DNA of 64,000 bases, taken from Aquilaria yunnanensis. Taxonomy: Eukaryota; Streptophyta; Magnoliopsida; Malvales; Thymelaeaceae. Below, one piece after another: positions 47,503 through 60,290 of the stretch (the first letter of the stretch is position 1; the number at the start of each line of letters is the position of its first letter). The notes beneath the pieces are model-generated. The model searched no databases, was not told where the DNA came from, and saw only the letters and a list, made by a program, of their open reading frames with translations. The stretch is taken from positions 82,180,001 through 82,244,000 of the forward strand of contig CM077599.1 in the NCBI GenBank assembly GCA_039654915.1, read 5' to 3'. A program made the position numbers and the translations under genes.

Positions 47503-47880
47503 GGCTTAAATGTGGAATAGTTTTCCGAACTTTGCTTAATCGGTCACTTAAGGACCTAAACTATGAATCAGCAAAACTCAGGATTCGCACTTCTATGTTT
47601 AAGGCGGTTCAGTTCAGAAAGTTAGTTTGTTCGTCAAGTGAAGTCATATATTTAGATACCATTTGCTACCGTTTGAGTACCTTCACAAGCAATGATGTGA
47701 CTGAGTTTATCAGCTTGGTCAGAATGCGGCACACAGTGTTCGAATGTATAACTTTGCCTGACTAACCAACTCATCTTATGGCACATTAAGAAGTACGAGC
47801 CCTAAGTTGTGATGGTTTATAGTTTAGGCCCTTAAGTGATTCAGTAGGCAAAGTTTAGGGTATCATTCTGCATTTAAGCC
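47503..47880. mobile_element. Non-autonomous TIR element (MULE-like MITE), copy B
   Basis: Orthologue of 710-1085. Inverted ends ggcttaaatgtggaatag/...catttaagcc, with 9 bp aataaataa direct repeats at 47493-47501 and 47881-47889. Confidence 0.7.
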
Positions 47881-48619
47881 AATAAATAATAATATGAACA
47901 ATTTAAAGTTAAACTTAAGTAAAAAAAAAAATTTCAAATAATATGGAACAGAGGTAGTATTAATATTTTCTTACCCTAAGTTAGGTTTCATGTACTACAC
48001 CTACATTTCTGTCTAAGTTGCTGGTTTTCATCTAGGGAATTAATATGAAACATTTTAATAAAGTTTAGGGAAGAAAAAATTACGGATAAAAGCAAAATTG
48101 AGAATTAAATGAAACTGTAACTCGGTAAAGCCTCAGAATTCAAGTACAACACTCACATTTCTGATTTAGGTTAATTATTTGAATGGTAAAACAATAACTC
48201 CGTGCGTGTGGTGCTTGGTTCACCACGTGTTAAGAGATGCAGCCGCAACTTGGACAGTTGTACCAAACTTCTCTAACAACTCGCTAGTCGCTGCTCCTAC
48301 AACATGATTTTAATACGCTTATTAGTTTTGCATCAGGTAGGTAGCTGTTATTCTTTGACAAGCCTCATCAAGCAGCACACTGAAATAAACAATAAAAACA
48401 AAGGTTTAGAACATTTCTAAAATTTTGAAATTGGTTGAAGCAAATATGACTCTAAAATCACTGATCGAGCACTAAATATCTTGGCTTTCTTCGGTCTCCA
48501 ACCATAAAATAGTGAAGGCTTCCAAATACAAGACATCATCACCATCGTATGACAAATCATAAGAGATCACAAACAAGACCTCCCTTAAAGAGTCCCAGCA
48601 AACTGCACCCACTACCCTT
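47881..48619. other. Non-genic sequence, copy B
   Basis: Collinear with 1086-1860 of copy A. No coding sequence recognised. Confidence 0.5.
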
Positions 48620-48659
48620 TATTTCCTTTTCTTTGCAAGCGCAGCATTAAAGTTAACCT

Positions 48660-48990
48660 TCAGCTAATGAGGAGACAGGGGTTGCCACCTTGGAACTCCA
48701 TGATTGCCGGCCACAACCTTCGCATTCTGTTGCTTGCCGAAGCTAGTCCAACATTCAACCCATTCCAAAATAGTTTTAGTTGTTTGCTTTGGAGCCTGGC
48801 AGGACAGATCATGCACAACTCCATTATGGTTGAGAAGGAGCAGTCAAACAAGAGGTGCGTCACTGACTCGGGGCCTTACATGCAAACGGAGCAGTTGGGG
48901 ACAACCTCCATCCCACGCCTTTGCAATTCGTCCCTAGTAGATAAGGCTGCGGCACAAGAGCGTCACAAAGTGGATTCTAGGAGATAGCGT
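48660..48990 (-). pseudogene. LINE ORF2 remnant (zf-RVT region), copy B
   Basis: The minus strand reads STRDELQRRGMEVVPNCSVC, a stop, then GPESVTHLLFDCSFSTIMEL and a following helix-rich segment. The C-x2-C...H-x4-C pattern is that of the zinc-binding domain after plant LINE-type reverse transcriptases. Only this C-terminal piece remains, with a stop codon inside. It contains the empty target site of the gypsy insertion. Confidence 0.65.
48756..48760. other. Empty (pre-insertion) site of the gypsy element
   Basis: ttcaacccattcc is uninterrupted here; in copy A the 9958 bp element sits between two copies of caacc at this place. Confidence 0.95.
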
Positions 48991-51900
48991 GAGGCTCCAA
49001 AGCCAATACCAAAACTCAGATTGTTAATAAGTGGATTCTGACTGAAAAGCATGACATAATCAACATAATATGCAGATTGAATTAATGAACGTATGACAAT
49101 GAGAGTTAAATTAATGCAAGTATAAGAAGAGGTATTTATTTATTTATTTCTCTATAAAAAGTAAAAAGAGGTAGCTATCTATTTTTTTCCTTACAATCAT
49201 GCTCTGCTTTGATTATTTGACTTGTTTCACTCAAGCTAACAAGGGAAATGAAACGAAAGGACCAGAATTCATACAATGAATGAATGTCTCTGAGACGTCA
49301 GGAACTATTTTACAATTTTTCTTTTTCCAGTGGTCACTTTGCAATAAAGAGTAGTAGTACAAATTAGTCTAGCAAATTTTACCGACCTTACTTGCATGTT
49401 TAAGAATCAGTGGATATAAGCTTGTATTGAGGTTTTAGACATATATTCCACTGACTCTTCACCTTAACCAAAAAGCCGAGAAAGAAACATTGCAGTGGTG
49501 ATACATGTATACATAATAATATACGCAAGGTCTATAGACCCCATTTTTTTCTAAAAAAATAGTAATAAAAGATATATAATTAAATAATTGGACAATTTTA
49601 AAATTTTGTAATAAACGTTTATAATTTTCAGAATAATATTGAAACAAAACGATATGCCATTCTAACCTAAAAAATATGGCAAAATTTCTTTACAGTCTCT
49701 GTAACTTTCATACATTTTCATATCTAAGCCTTGAACCATTTTTTACAGTATCTTTTTTCTAATTTAAACATATGTTAAAATTCTGAAGCTAATTCGATAC
49801 AAGATAAAGTTAATAAATGATGTAGTATTTTAAGTGCCAAATGTGGATTTTTGTCTCTTATATTCTATATATCATGAATATCACCCGCCTTTTTTTTTTA
49901 TATTTCATATTTATTATTCATGATTTTCTTTCTTCCAAAGTTTCTTATAGAAATATAAATTTTTTATATAAAATTGTACCTTAAAGACTATAGTTTCTAA
50001 ATATAATTTTTAATAATTTTTTTTGCAATATATGTTAATATGAAAATATTCAAGTCAAACAATAGCAAAAAAAAAGGTCAAATGGTCAAATTTTGCAAGA
50101 AAAAAAAATTGTTAAATTAGACACACACACACACACACACACACAAAAGATGCTTCATTTTGACTAAAAGTGAGTTAAATAACAACTTACAACGTAATGA
50201 TAGCATAAAACTTTAAAGAACAATAGGAACATAAAACTGGCCACAAAAAAGATATTTATTCCTTTGATACTAAATGAAGGAAAAAGAATTAGAGTCAAAT
50301 AAACCTTTCAAGTAAGTCAAAATAAATTTGGGATACATAACTCACAAATAACTGAAACAAAGCTTAGGGCAGAACGATAATAACCAAGCAATACTAGAAT
50401 AAATTAAACACCAAAAGCTTAAATAAGGCTATATATGAAAATAAAAAGACAACCAATAAAACCTAAAAAAATAAAAATTGATGTTATTCTATACAATTGT
50501 TTCCATATCTATTGTCAAATGTCATAACACTCTAGTAGAGTCGAGATTTCAGTAAATGCAAAAGAAAATTTAAATTTATCGCTGCTCGTTTTCAATTGAA
50601 GATTTATCATGTGAAAATCTTGAATCACTTTGGAACATAAGAATTTGAAAGATATTGCATCTACAAAAAAATCTGCTAGGCAACGTCAGATAATGTAAGT
50701 CAAATAATGAAAGGAATCCGGCCAAATCCGGACCAAAGTCTGAATGTAGCCAGAAATAGCAGATGATGATGAAGGAGACAATAGGGAATTAGGTTTGGCG
50801 AGAGAGAGTTGAGTTTCTGACCTCTAGCTAGTGATTGTTTATATTAAGTAAATCATTATTTGAAATATTATTTTCAATTTTTATTTATTTTTATTTAAAA
50901 TTAATATTATTTAAAACTAATATTATACTCACCTAATTATCATTTGAATAAAATTTCCTAGATAATAATTTTTTATGGACCTTTTCATACCAAGGCCCAT
51001 AAAAAAAACTAAAAAAAATACTTATTTTCCTAAAATATTTCAAAAATATTGTTTTTTTTTAGTTTCTTAAAGTTTAGAATTCAATTGATATATGTTGTTA
51101 CACTACAAGTATACGGTTGTCAAATGAATAATAAAATCAGTGACATCGGATTGTATATACAAGAATCAAGTGCTAAAGAAAACTAAGTTGGTAGAAAATT
51201 GTAAATAGAAATTAAAAAAAATTAAATGCTTGAATTAAATAATAATTAACAATTGATCATCACAAATAACTAATTTCAACTATTAACTATTACTAATTAA
51301 ATTCTAAAGAAAACTAACACGAACTACTACTTGTAAAAATTAATTAAATAGAAAATAAATTCTCTTAGAGTAATTGATTATCTTGGAATTGACTTTGAGC
51401 TTGCTCACTATTCACCTAGACCATTTACCAATTTATTGTAAATGAAATTACTTGATAATAAATTTCCTCTCCCAAGGTAAATTTATTTAACCCTTTAATA
51501 TTAAGTTACAATTCCTTGTTCATCTAAAATTAAAGGATTTTAAACTCTATGTGGTCGATTTATCTTTTATAAACTTGAGACTTCTACTTCTCAAACAATT
51601 TTAACCTACTTTGCCTATTTCTTCCAACACAAATATCTTCTCTCGAAGACCAATTTGTATCAAGAAACAAACTCATGGCCAAGAGTCAAAAAAATCAAGC
51701 ACAAGAGCAAACAAAACAATAAATTCAATAAATAGTTTTGAGTTTTAGCAAACAATTATCAAAGAATCATCTGGGATTCACAATTATTCTAGAAGATCGA
51801 AAAATTTAGTCTAAAAAAATCTTTGAAACAATGAATAACTTAATTGAAATCCATGTTCTATTCAGAAAAAGAATTAGGGAAGATCAAGAGAACTATACCA

Positions 51901-52191
51901 AGACATTATGGATGATCAAAATAATGCTTGAAGATCACATATCATCCATAAATCAAGCTCAATTGTAGGGTTAAATCACCATTTTTCTATATTTATCAAT
52001 ATACATTTTGAATTAATAATCATTAAAAAATAATATATTAAACATTCATTATTTAATCATAAATAAAACACCACCTTATTTTTGTGAAATCTATATGGTG
52101 GAATTCGGTGATTTTGTTTTAACTTAGGTGCTTCCTTATTTTGCCTTGGGAAGCCAAAGAATTCTTTATACATATTCTTTCTTTAATGATA
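48991..52191. other. AT-rich intergenic region, copy B
   Basis: Collinear with 12.0-15.56 kb of copy A, minus about 0.36 kb at the CA repeat. It holds the same retroelement-like stretch (about 51100-51970). No gene recognised. Confidence 0.5.
50120..50145. repeat. CA microsatellite at a deletion breakpoint
   Basis: (CA)n joins sequence that in copy A is separated by about 355 bp (13162-13517). Confidence 0.85.
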
Positions 52192-52201
52192 TTTACCTAT
52201 T

Positions 52202-53326
52202 GGGTAAAATTCAAATTTAGTCTTATAACTTTATGGGTCATCCTAATGTGGTCCCTTAACTCAAAAAGTGACTATTAAAGTCCCTTAACTCAACTCGCGT
52301 GTCCTATTCTGGTCCCTACCATTAGTTTAGGAGTTAGTTTGGACAGAAATTGCCTACGTGGCACACCAACTACCACGTGGCATCCTATTTTATCATAATA
52401 AATGACAAGAGTGTAAAGAATAATAAATCTCAGGATAGAATAGACACAAACATATAATCCTAAGGACATAAAATATATATTAACCCAATCTTCTCCTCCT
52501 TCCCAAAATCTTCCCCGGTGTACAGGCAGCGGTAGTGTCTGAATTTACTAGCCAAGGCAAAGGTTGATGAGGCAAAGTCGGAGGAGCGAGAGGACTAGTG
52601 AAACTGAAGGAGGGTAGTGAAATTGGAGGACCAAAAGGATGGGTGAAATTGAAGGAGGGCTGGAGGGGAGAAATTGGGACAGGGAATAAGGGAAATCGGG
52701 GATGGGAAAAAGGGATCAAGATGGGGACGGGGATGGGCATGGGAGCGCTAGAGAAATAGAGGAGAGGCGAGGGCAGGGACTGGTGTAGAGGAGAACACGA
52801 ATGGCAAACGGGTATAGGCGGGCAGGAGAAATAGAGGACGGGGAGGGAGAAATTGGGACAACAAGAGGGGATCGGGATGGGGATAGGGATAGGGTAGGCA
52901 AGCAAAAGAAATAGAGGAGAGGAGAGGGCATGGATTAATGTGGAGGAGGATGTGACCAGTGGTAGGAGTGGGGGCAGGGAGATGGTTACTAGTGTGGGTG
53001 GGCAGTGACGAAGGGTGAAAATGTGAAAATAGGATAAAATTTGGATTAATCAACCTTTTAACTCCAGAAAATTATTTGTTTGTGTCTATTCTACTCTAAG
53101 ATTTATTATTCGTCCAGTTTTGTTACTTATTATCATAAAAGAGGATGCCACATGACAGTTGGAGCGCCACAAAGTCAATTTCCATCCAAACTAACACCTG
53201 AACTAATGATAGATACCAAAATAGCACATGCGAGTTGAGTTAAGAGACTTTAATAGTCATTTTTTGAATTAAGAAATCACATTAAGACGACCTTTAAAGT
53301 TAGGTGACTAAATTTGGATTTTACCC
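52202..53326. mobile_element. Long-TIR MULE-like element with GC-rich core, copy B
   Basis: 1125 bp starting gggtaaaattcaaatttag and ending ggattttaccc, with about 290 bp inverted repeats and a perfect 10 bp target duplication tttacctatt (52192-52201 and 53327-53336). Presence in both copies dates it before the segmental duplication. The core is G-rich with an internal tandem repeat; long open frames on either strand reflect composition, not a gene. Confidence 0.85.
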
Positions 53327-53842
53327 TTTACCTATTCTAAAAGAAACACCTCCTTAAATTTATAATAACTAATAATTGATTTTACCCAAGGAAGATTATA
53401 TATACACAAATAGTTTGGTGAAACTCAATTTATATCTTAACATTATCTTCTATATCAACAGTGACATGCTATGTAATTTTGTGCAAAAATGCAGCGTAGC
53501 AATTTTGATTTATAGAACCATACACATAAAATCATATATACCTTCGACTAGATAGAGAGGAAAATCTCCTAATCGAGGTTGAGGGAGGATTTTATTTTTC
53601 CGGTTTGATTTTGTTTTGTGTCATGTGTGAAGCTTTTGCTTTCAGGAAGTCCCAAACTTATACCAACATTACAATTACTTCCCTCAAGTTTAAAGATTTA
53701 CACGTTTCTAATAATACAATGCTATTTGTCAAAGTCAAATTGCAAAAATAACTCGTGAACCACATTTATTGTACACAAATAAGACGTGCTCACTCTTAAA
53801 AAGTTGGTGTCTTGTGTGGCCCCCCGGGTGCAGCGTTATCCA

Positions 53843-53849
53843 TATAAAA
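53843..53849 (+). promoter_or_regulatory. TATA box of the copy B monooxygenase
   Basis: tataaaa 40 bases before the start codon, so the 5' untranslated leader would be very short (about 10-20 nt). This segment is part of the sequence that copy A has lost. Confidence 0.55.
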
Positions 53850-53888
53850 TGGAGGAAGCGAGGCAGGAGACAGTGTAGACCGACGAGA

Positions 53889-56291
53889 ATGGACGCGAAC
53901 CAGGAGGAACCAATTGTCATCGTCGGCGGCGGCATCGGCGGCCTCGCCACTGCTCTTGCTCTTCACAAGTACGTTTTCACTCATTTCTTTGTTTTTGCTT
54001 TTTTCCTAATTATTGGGTGTCTTATCTCTGAGTTAAACCTTCCCCAACTTACCACCGCCGCCATAGACCCACCTTTCTCAGCCGATTCTGGCCGGGATCG
54101 GTACCGGCGTCAGTTCCGGCCTGGCCTTCCGTTTAATTTGTCTTAGAAACACTGCCCCTGACCAGCTGCAGGCTCCACACTCCCTGACTTTTGTCAGATC
54201 CATCCCTTACCCTTTGCTCACCCTCATCTTGTACCTCCTCCTTCTATGTTTTCTAGGTTTGTGAAGCTAGGATAGAAAGTTTAGCAGGAAGAATAAGATA
54301 CCATTTGGTCGGACCGTCCTTTGTGTTGGCTCTTGTTTGACCCATTTTGCAGGGTAGTCATTCCTTTGTTAGAGGGCAGGATGATGGCCTCTTAACTGGT
54401 GCGCGTCATTTAATTTTGGTGGTGAACAAAGTTATCTATATATGTATTATGTTCTGTTATAAAAAGTATGAAGATCCATAAATAGTGGATGAGCTTTTTA
54501 TTCTTAAAATTTTATATATTGTAATACTTTAAATAATATTATTATTGTAATTTAACTATTTTAGGATAATGACTAAATTCTTCCAAACACCTCCGTCTTT
54601 TATTTATTTTTTTATTTGAGGTCTCATATTTAAATCTATTGCTCCTTATTATGCAAGACCATTGAAAAAGTTCTTCCTCAGTTTCTAACAGACCCACCAT
54701 TTGCCTCTCGAAGATCATCTTCTTTACATATTAGGTACTGACCTCTTTTAAGGTTTAAAATTTTCTATTAAACTATCAAATTATATTCTTATCTATCGTT
54801 GAGGTGTTAAAATTTAATTTTTCAGCAAACTTCTCCTTTATTTCATATTATTATTAAATAAGACCTTAAGCACAAGATTTTATCAATTTCATTACCCTTT
54901 AACTTTAAGAAAATATTTTTATTAATACTTAAAAGTATATTCATGGATAAATCTTTTATTTGTCCATTTAATTAGTGCATGCATTCAAGATAAAACAAAA
55001 AAGAAAATTAAATGTAAGTTGTCTCCGTGAAAATTACCTATTTTGAATTTATTTTCTTTTTAACTTACATAAATATATTATTAAAATATACAATCAAATT
55101 ACTAAAAGATTTAATTTCCTTCAATATCTATGATTTATCTAAGTTAAATTTTATCTAAAACTTTTTTTTTCTTATCTTTTCATTCTAAAACAATTAAAAA
55201 CATTTTAATTTGTTCCAATTGGTTCAATTTGTTAACCCGAGAAAAAGTAGTTACGTAATAATTACATACCTTGTACACGATAACTATTCCATACATGAAA
55301 AAAGTTGATAATGTAAGAATTTATTTAATTTAAAAAAACATTAGTTCCTAATTCAACTTTTTAATAGAAAAATTATCACAGTTTATAATAATTTTAAAAA
55401 ATTGATATTACATAGATATAGTTTCTTTCAGTTAATAGATTTCATTCAATTGAGGATTAATATAGAATATTTTAAAATTTTTATAACCAAAAGAGAATAC
55501 TAATATGTAAAGAATGAAAACGAAGCGTAAGTTAAATGTTAGAGACCATCTATAAAATTTATCTTATTCTTTATGTTAGCATTTTTTTAACTTGAAAAAA
55601 AAATAGTACTATCTATTTTATTTCAAATAAAAAAATACTGGTATATATAATATTAAGTTGTACTTTTTTATATATATGGTGTTTGTTTTGTTTTGTTTTC
55701 TTTTTTCTTTTCTCTGTTTAGGCCTATTGTATTTTTTATTAATTTATTAAAAAATTTCATTATAGAAAATGCTTATAATATTGTGTTGATGTGAGATTAA
55801 AATATTAATTCTGCAGGAAATGGCTAAAAAGTGTAGTTTTAGAAAGATCAGAGAGCCTTCGAGCAGCAGGATCCGCCCTCACGGTGCATGCCAATGGTTG
55901 GCGTGCCCTCCATCAACTTGGTGTTGCCTCCAAGCTTCGACAAACAGCTCTTTCCTTTCAACTGTAATTAACTTCTTAAAAATTTTTAACCAGAATAAAC
56001 TTTCCTCAGATTTAGGATAATATTTTTGCAAAAAAAAAACCAAATGTTTGGTCAAAAGTATATTTTCCCTCTGACAGTTTCAAAAACTTGCACTTCCCCC
56101 CAAATGTGTCATTAAATAACTTTTCACATATATATATTTACTGTAGGAGACATGATCTTTGCTTTGACAAACATGGGCAGCAAACACAGCTATTCCCTGT
56201 TAAGTAAGTACTAACAGCCCATCTTTTTTCGAAGTCCGTGTTTAATTTCTCTTAATGATGCTTAATTAGTGGTTCTAACCATAAAATTGTC

Positions 56292-56323
<32 letters not shown>

Positions 56324-57486
56324 ACACATTTTTTATATGGATTTTTATAGGAGTGAAGTCCAATGTTTGAGGAGGAGTGATTTGATCACAGCACTTGCTG
56401 AGGCTCTCCCTCCTAAAACAATACGTTTTGGATGCCAAGTGACCTCCATTCATCTCGATCCACCCTTTTCACTACCTGTTATTGGATTACAAGATGGAAG
56501 CATTATTAAGTCCAAGGTCATCTCGGTTATTCGTAATTTCCGCTCTTGTATGAGTGTCAAATTTTGATTGGACATATAATATTGTATGGAGCAGGTTTTG
56601 ATTGGATGTGATGGAGCGAATTCAATAGTGGATGACTTTTTGGGCCTAAAACCATCAAAATTGTTCCATGTATGGGTCACAAGAGGCATTACCTTTTCTC
56701 CAAATGGTCATGGCTTCCCCATGGAATTTGATCGAGCAAGAGGTGATGGTTTCTTTGTGGGAAGGGAACCATTTGATGACAAAACTCTTCATTGGTTTGT
56801 GAAATTGCGAGGACTCCACCCATCCGGTAAGTATGTATCTCAATATTGCTTTGTGGAAACTTCATCTCACATTAGAATATATCAAAGTTGGGATGATTTA
56901 TGGATGGTTAATTAATATAGCTTTTTCAAAATCTCTAATACTAATTGTAGATTTGGACAATTCAAAGGACCCAAAACTCATCCTAAATTACACATTGGAG
57001 TCAATCAAAGACATCGGGTTACCAGCCGAAACAATAGAAATGATATCAAAGTGTAACCTGCAATCCCTTTCCATAACCCATATAAGATACCGTGCACCGT
57101 GGAACCTTTTGGCTACAGGGTTCCGGAGAGGAACTGTGATGGTGGCCGGAGACGCGATGCATGTGATGGGTCCTTTCATCGGCCAGGGGGGCTCGTCGGC
57201 CATGGAAGATGCCATCATTCTTGGGCGGAGCTTGGCCAGGAAATTGGGTGGCATCGATCTCACAACTTGCAAGGCCCAAGTTGTGACGCCCAAAATTGGT
57301 GAGGCAATTGATAAATATGTGAAGGAAAGAAGGATGAGGTTGCTACAATTGTCTACGCAAAGCTACCTTCTGGGCACCATGTTCCAGTCTTCCGTACATG
57401 TGGTCAAATTATTTTGTCTGCTTTTAATGGCTATATTTTTTAAGGATCGGACACAACACATTAGATTTGACTGTGGTACCTTATGA
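53889..57486 (+). CDS. FAD-dependent monooxygenase (MO1 / urate-hydroxylase-like), six exons, intact
   Basis: join(53889..53968, 55817..55963, 56147..56203, 56351..56516, 56595..56826, 56951..57486); all introns are GT..AG and the spliced frame gives 405 residues, normal for the family. Motifs: dinucleotide-binding IVIVGGGIGGLATALAL (GGGIGG at 13-18), ERSESLRAAGSALTVHANGW in exon 2, DG motif LIGCDGANSIV (D156, G157), and GD motif GDAMH at 294-298 with GQGGSSAMEDA after it. These mark a class A flavoprotein hydroxylase using NAD(P)H and O2 on a small, probably aromatic substrate; the substrate cannot be inferred. No plastid transit peptide precedes the FAD fold, so it is likely cytosolic; a hydrophobic stretch near the C-terminus (VVKLFCLLLMAIFF) could associate with membrane. 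The copy A paralogue is dead, so this is the only functional copy in the window. Confidence 0.93.
56299..56323. repeat. TG microsatellite in monooxygenase intron 3
   Basis: Pure (TG)n about 27 bases before the exon 4 acceptor. Confidence 0.9.
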
Positions 57487-57568
57487 CTTGTCTGAATCTA
57501 AAGTTGTATCGCAACCCATTACTAGTTCATGAACTAGTAACAAATTAGGCTAGTGTAATATTCTGGCC

Positions 57569-57574
57569 AATAAA
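57569..57574 (+). terminator. Putative poly(A) signal of the monooxygenase
   Basis: aataaa 83 bases after the stop codon, conserved in the pseudogene flank at about 21191. Confidence 0.5.
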
Positions 57575-60220
57575 TGTCCCAAATATGTTGCCTAAAGTCG
57601 AATATATTATCACATAAGTCTAGATGCACTTGGTTGAAATTTGGATATTGTATATGTTTGTTTAGTAATTAGTGCTGTTATTTATTAGTATTCTATTATT
57701 GGATGATAGTTGTCTTTATTTCAACCATTTAATTTATTATTTTTCAATTTTGGTTGAGATCATGCCCTAATCAAATAGCTTTAACTTGATTTTTTTTTTA
57801 TTGAACTTAGTTAATGAGCCTCAAACCCAATCTTGAGTCATATTTTATTTTTAAATATTTAATTAATCAAAGCTCGAGCTTGATAATATTCAACTCATCC
57901 ATAATATAATATCAATATAATATAATTAATTTAATCAAATAAATTACATTTATATACTAAATAAGAGTTAGTTAGAAAGTACTATGAACAGTGCATTAAG
58001 GGTTGAGCCAAAAATAAACAGTACCGGCGCAACCTAGGAAATTCTCTAGAAATGTAAAAAGAGTAAGTAAATTGTAGAAATTTTGTTTTTTTAGATTTGG
58101 CCCTTTGCTTCATTGGTCGTCAAACTTTACAGTGCCATTTGAGAGTTGGATTTTGTAGAGTTTAAGCCCTAAGCTATATATTGGTTTCTATCTTCTTGAT
58201 CTCCAAACTTTGCTTCCTTGCAATGGCCTCCAAAACAACAAGTTGCTGCAACAACTTGCGACTAATTCACTTAGTAATACCCTAATTCCTAAAATTTTAC
58301 TTAAGCTCTTATCTTGGCTAATGGACCTCAATTGAGCCGGATATATTATACCATTAAAACGAGTTGAGTCTTTTCAAGCCGAGCTTTCAATCCCACTTAC
58401 TAAAACTCCTATAGAACTTGACCTTTAACTTGAGCTTAACTAATATTTAACGAGTCTGACTTCAAACTTGTAGTATTCAAGTTCGGCTCGGCTTATTCTC
58501 ACTTCTAAGTTTGACAACTTGTTCACACTATTTTTTTTTCTATTAGTGAGAAGAATTAAGACAGGTTCGATTTGGCAGGAGAATTTTTCTCGCAATTAGG
58601 AGGGCGGGCCGTTTAGAAGGTGCCAAACTAACTATACATGCTACAACTTTGCCGACGCCGGAGGCCCAATGAATTCTAGATCATAAAAATGATAAATGCA
58701 TCATCCCTTCTTCTTCTTAAACCCCATATTCGATTTTTATACTGTCTTGAAAATCTACATATGGTTTTACTGATGTAGCGCTTAAAAAGATAAATTAAAA
58801 AAAAATGAAGACAACCACGGTGAGAAGAAGCTCCATGACTAATGGTTTGGATTGTGATTGGACAGGGTGACGAGACGGGAAAGTATGTGAACTTCAGTGA
58901 TGAAATTTAGAAAAATGAAACACTAGTGGACTAAATGGAAAAAATATATATATTATTATTATTATTTTGTATTCAGAAGCATACTTTTCAAGTATATAAG
59001 GAAAAAAGTATTAATATTTTAAATAAGGGAAGAGAAATGTCAGTTTTTTTTTTGTTAACCTGGAAGGTAATCAAATTGGTTTTATATGACATTTTGAGGT
59101 AGCGAGTGAAGAGATCAAAGTTAAACCTCCCAGCACTTTAACCATCAGACTAAAGGTGTGGGAACAAATAATCAAAATTTTAGTGATGAATCAATTTGTA
59201 TACTTTGGCCTCCCAAAATACAAACAGAAAGTGAACTCTTGAACTTTAACACTACGAGAGGATTTGGCACCATACACATAATGTATATACACCACTTAAA
59301 TCCCATTAGAAAATGTTAAAAAGTAATAGAGAAAATTTTGAAAATCTTTGCACAAATCATCTCCTATGATTTCATATAAATCTCTCCCCAAGAATCTCTC
59401 CCATGATTACGAAACACTAACATTGATTCCATAAAATACTTTTTTCCATAATTCTCCCACAATACAGAATAAAATGCACGATTTTTATCCCAAATCTTGC
59501 CTGTGTACAGAATATTGTCCCTCACCCAATCTTGTTCAAAACCCAAACAAAATCGATCCCGTTTCACATACAGATCCTAGGGATGTGTACAAGAAGCACT
59601 GTTTCGTTCATAAGCTGGCATTGTCTTGTGTAGAAATAGTGGGTTTGTGCTATTGGTGCAACTTCATTAGCCAACATGTTGATTTTACGATGCATTTGAA
59701 ACAACTAGTGGCTGGGATTAGTTCCTTGGTGATTGCGAGGCTGGGTTCGAGTTCTTAGCAAGTTGGGAGGCTGGGATGTTTAAATTAAGGTTTGATTTTT
59801 CAGGGAGGCTGGGTTTGATTTTGTTGGGACCGTAGTCTAATTGGTTGTATGATAGTAGTGTTTGGTGGTTTTGAATATATTTTTATGGGATTTATATGAA
59901 AGTGTGTAAAACTGGTTTCCCTTCTATGACTAGTGGTGTTTTAATAAACATGTGAGTATGTATGAAATTGAGTTTATATTATATGTCAGTGGAAGTGTTG
60001 AGGTGTTAAAATTCCAATTAGAATTTGAAATGCATATATGCAGATCAGGGTTGCAAGTGTATGAATGTAAAATTTTGAAATTGTGAAAACTATTTTTATG
60101 AAATTGATTTACATATGTCTGAAACTATGTTATTAATTCTTATGGAATTTTGAAAATGTGAAGTCCGATGTATGAAACTGAATTGCTATTATATGAAATT
60201 GGATTGTTGTGTGTGTGTGT

Positions 60221-60290
60221 GTACTAACTCTAAGTTTATATAATAATAACTTAGTGTACTAACTCTAAGTTTATATAATAATAACTTAGT
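60221..60290. repeat. Perfect 35 bp tandem duplication, copy B only
   Basis: Unit 60221-60255 (gtactaactctaag...cttagt) is repeated exactly at 60256-60290. Copy A has one unit, at about 23869. Confidence 0.9.

Noticed and set aside
13501..50150. CRISPR-like or phage-like repeats
   Set aside because: The direct repeats present are simple microsatellites; the genome is a plant nuclear genome.
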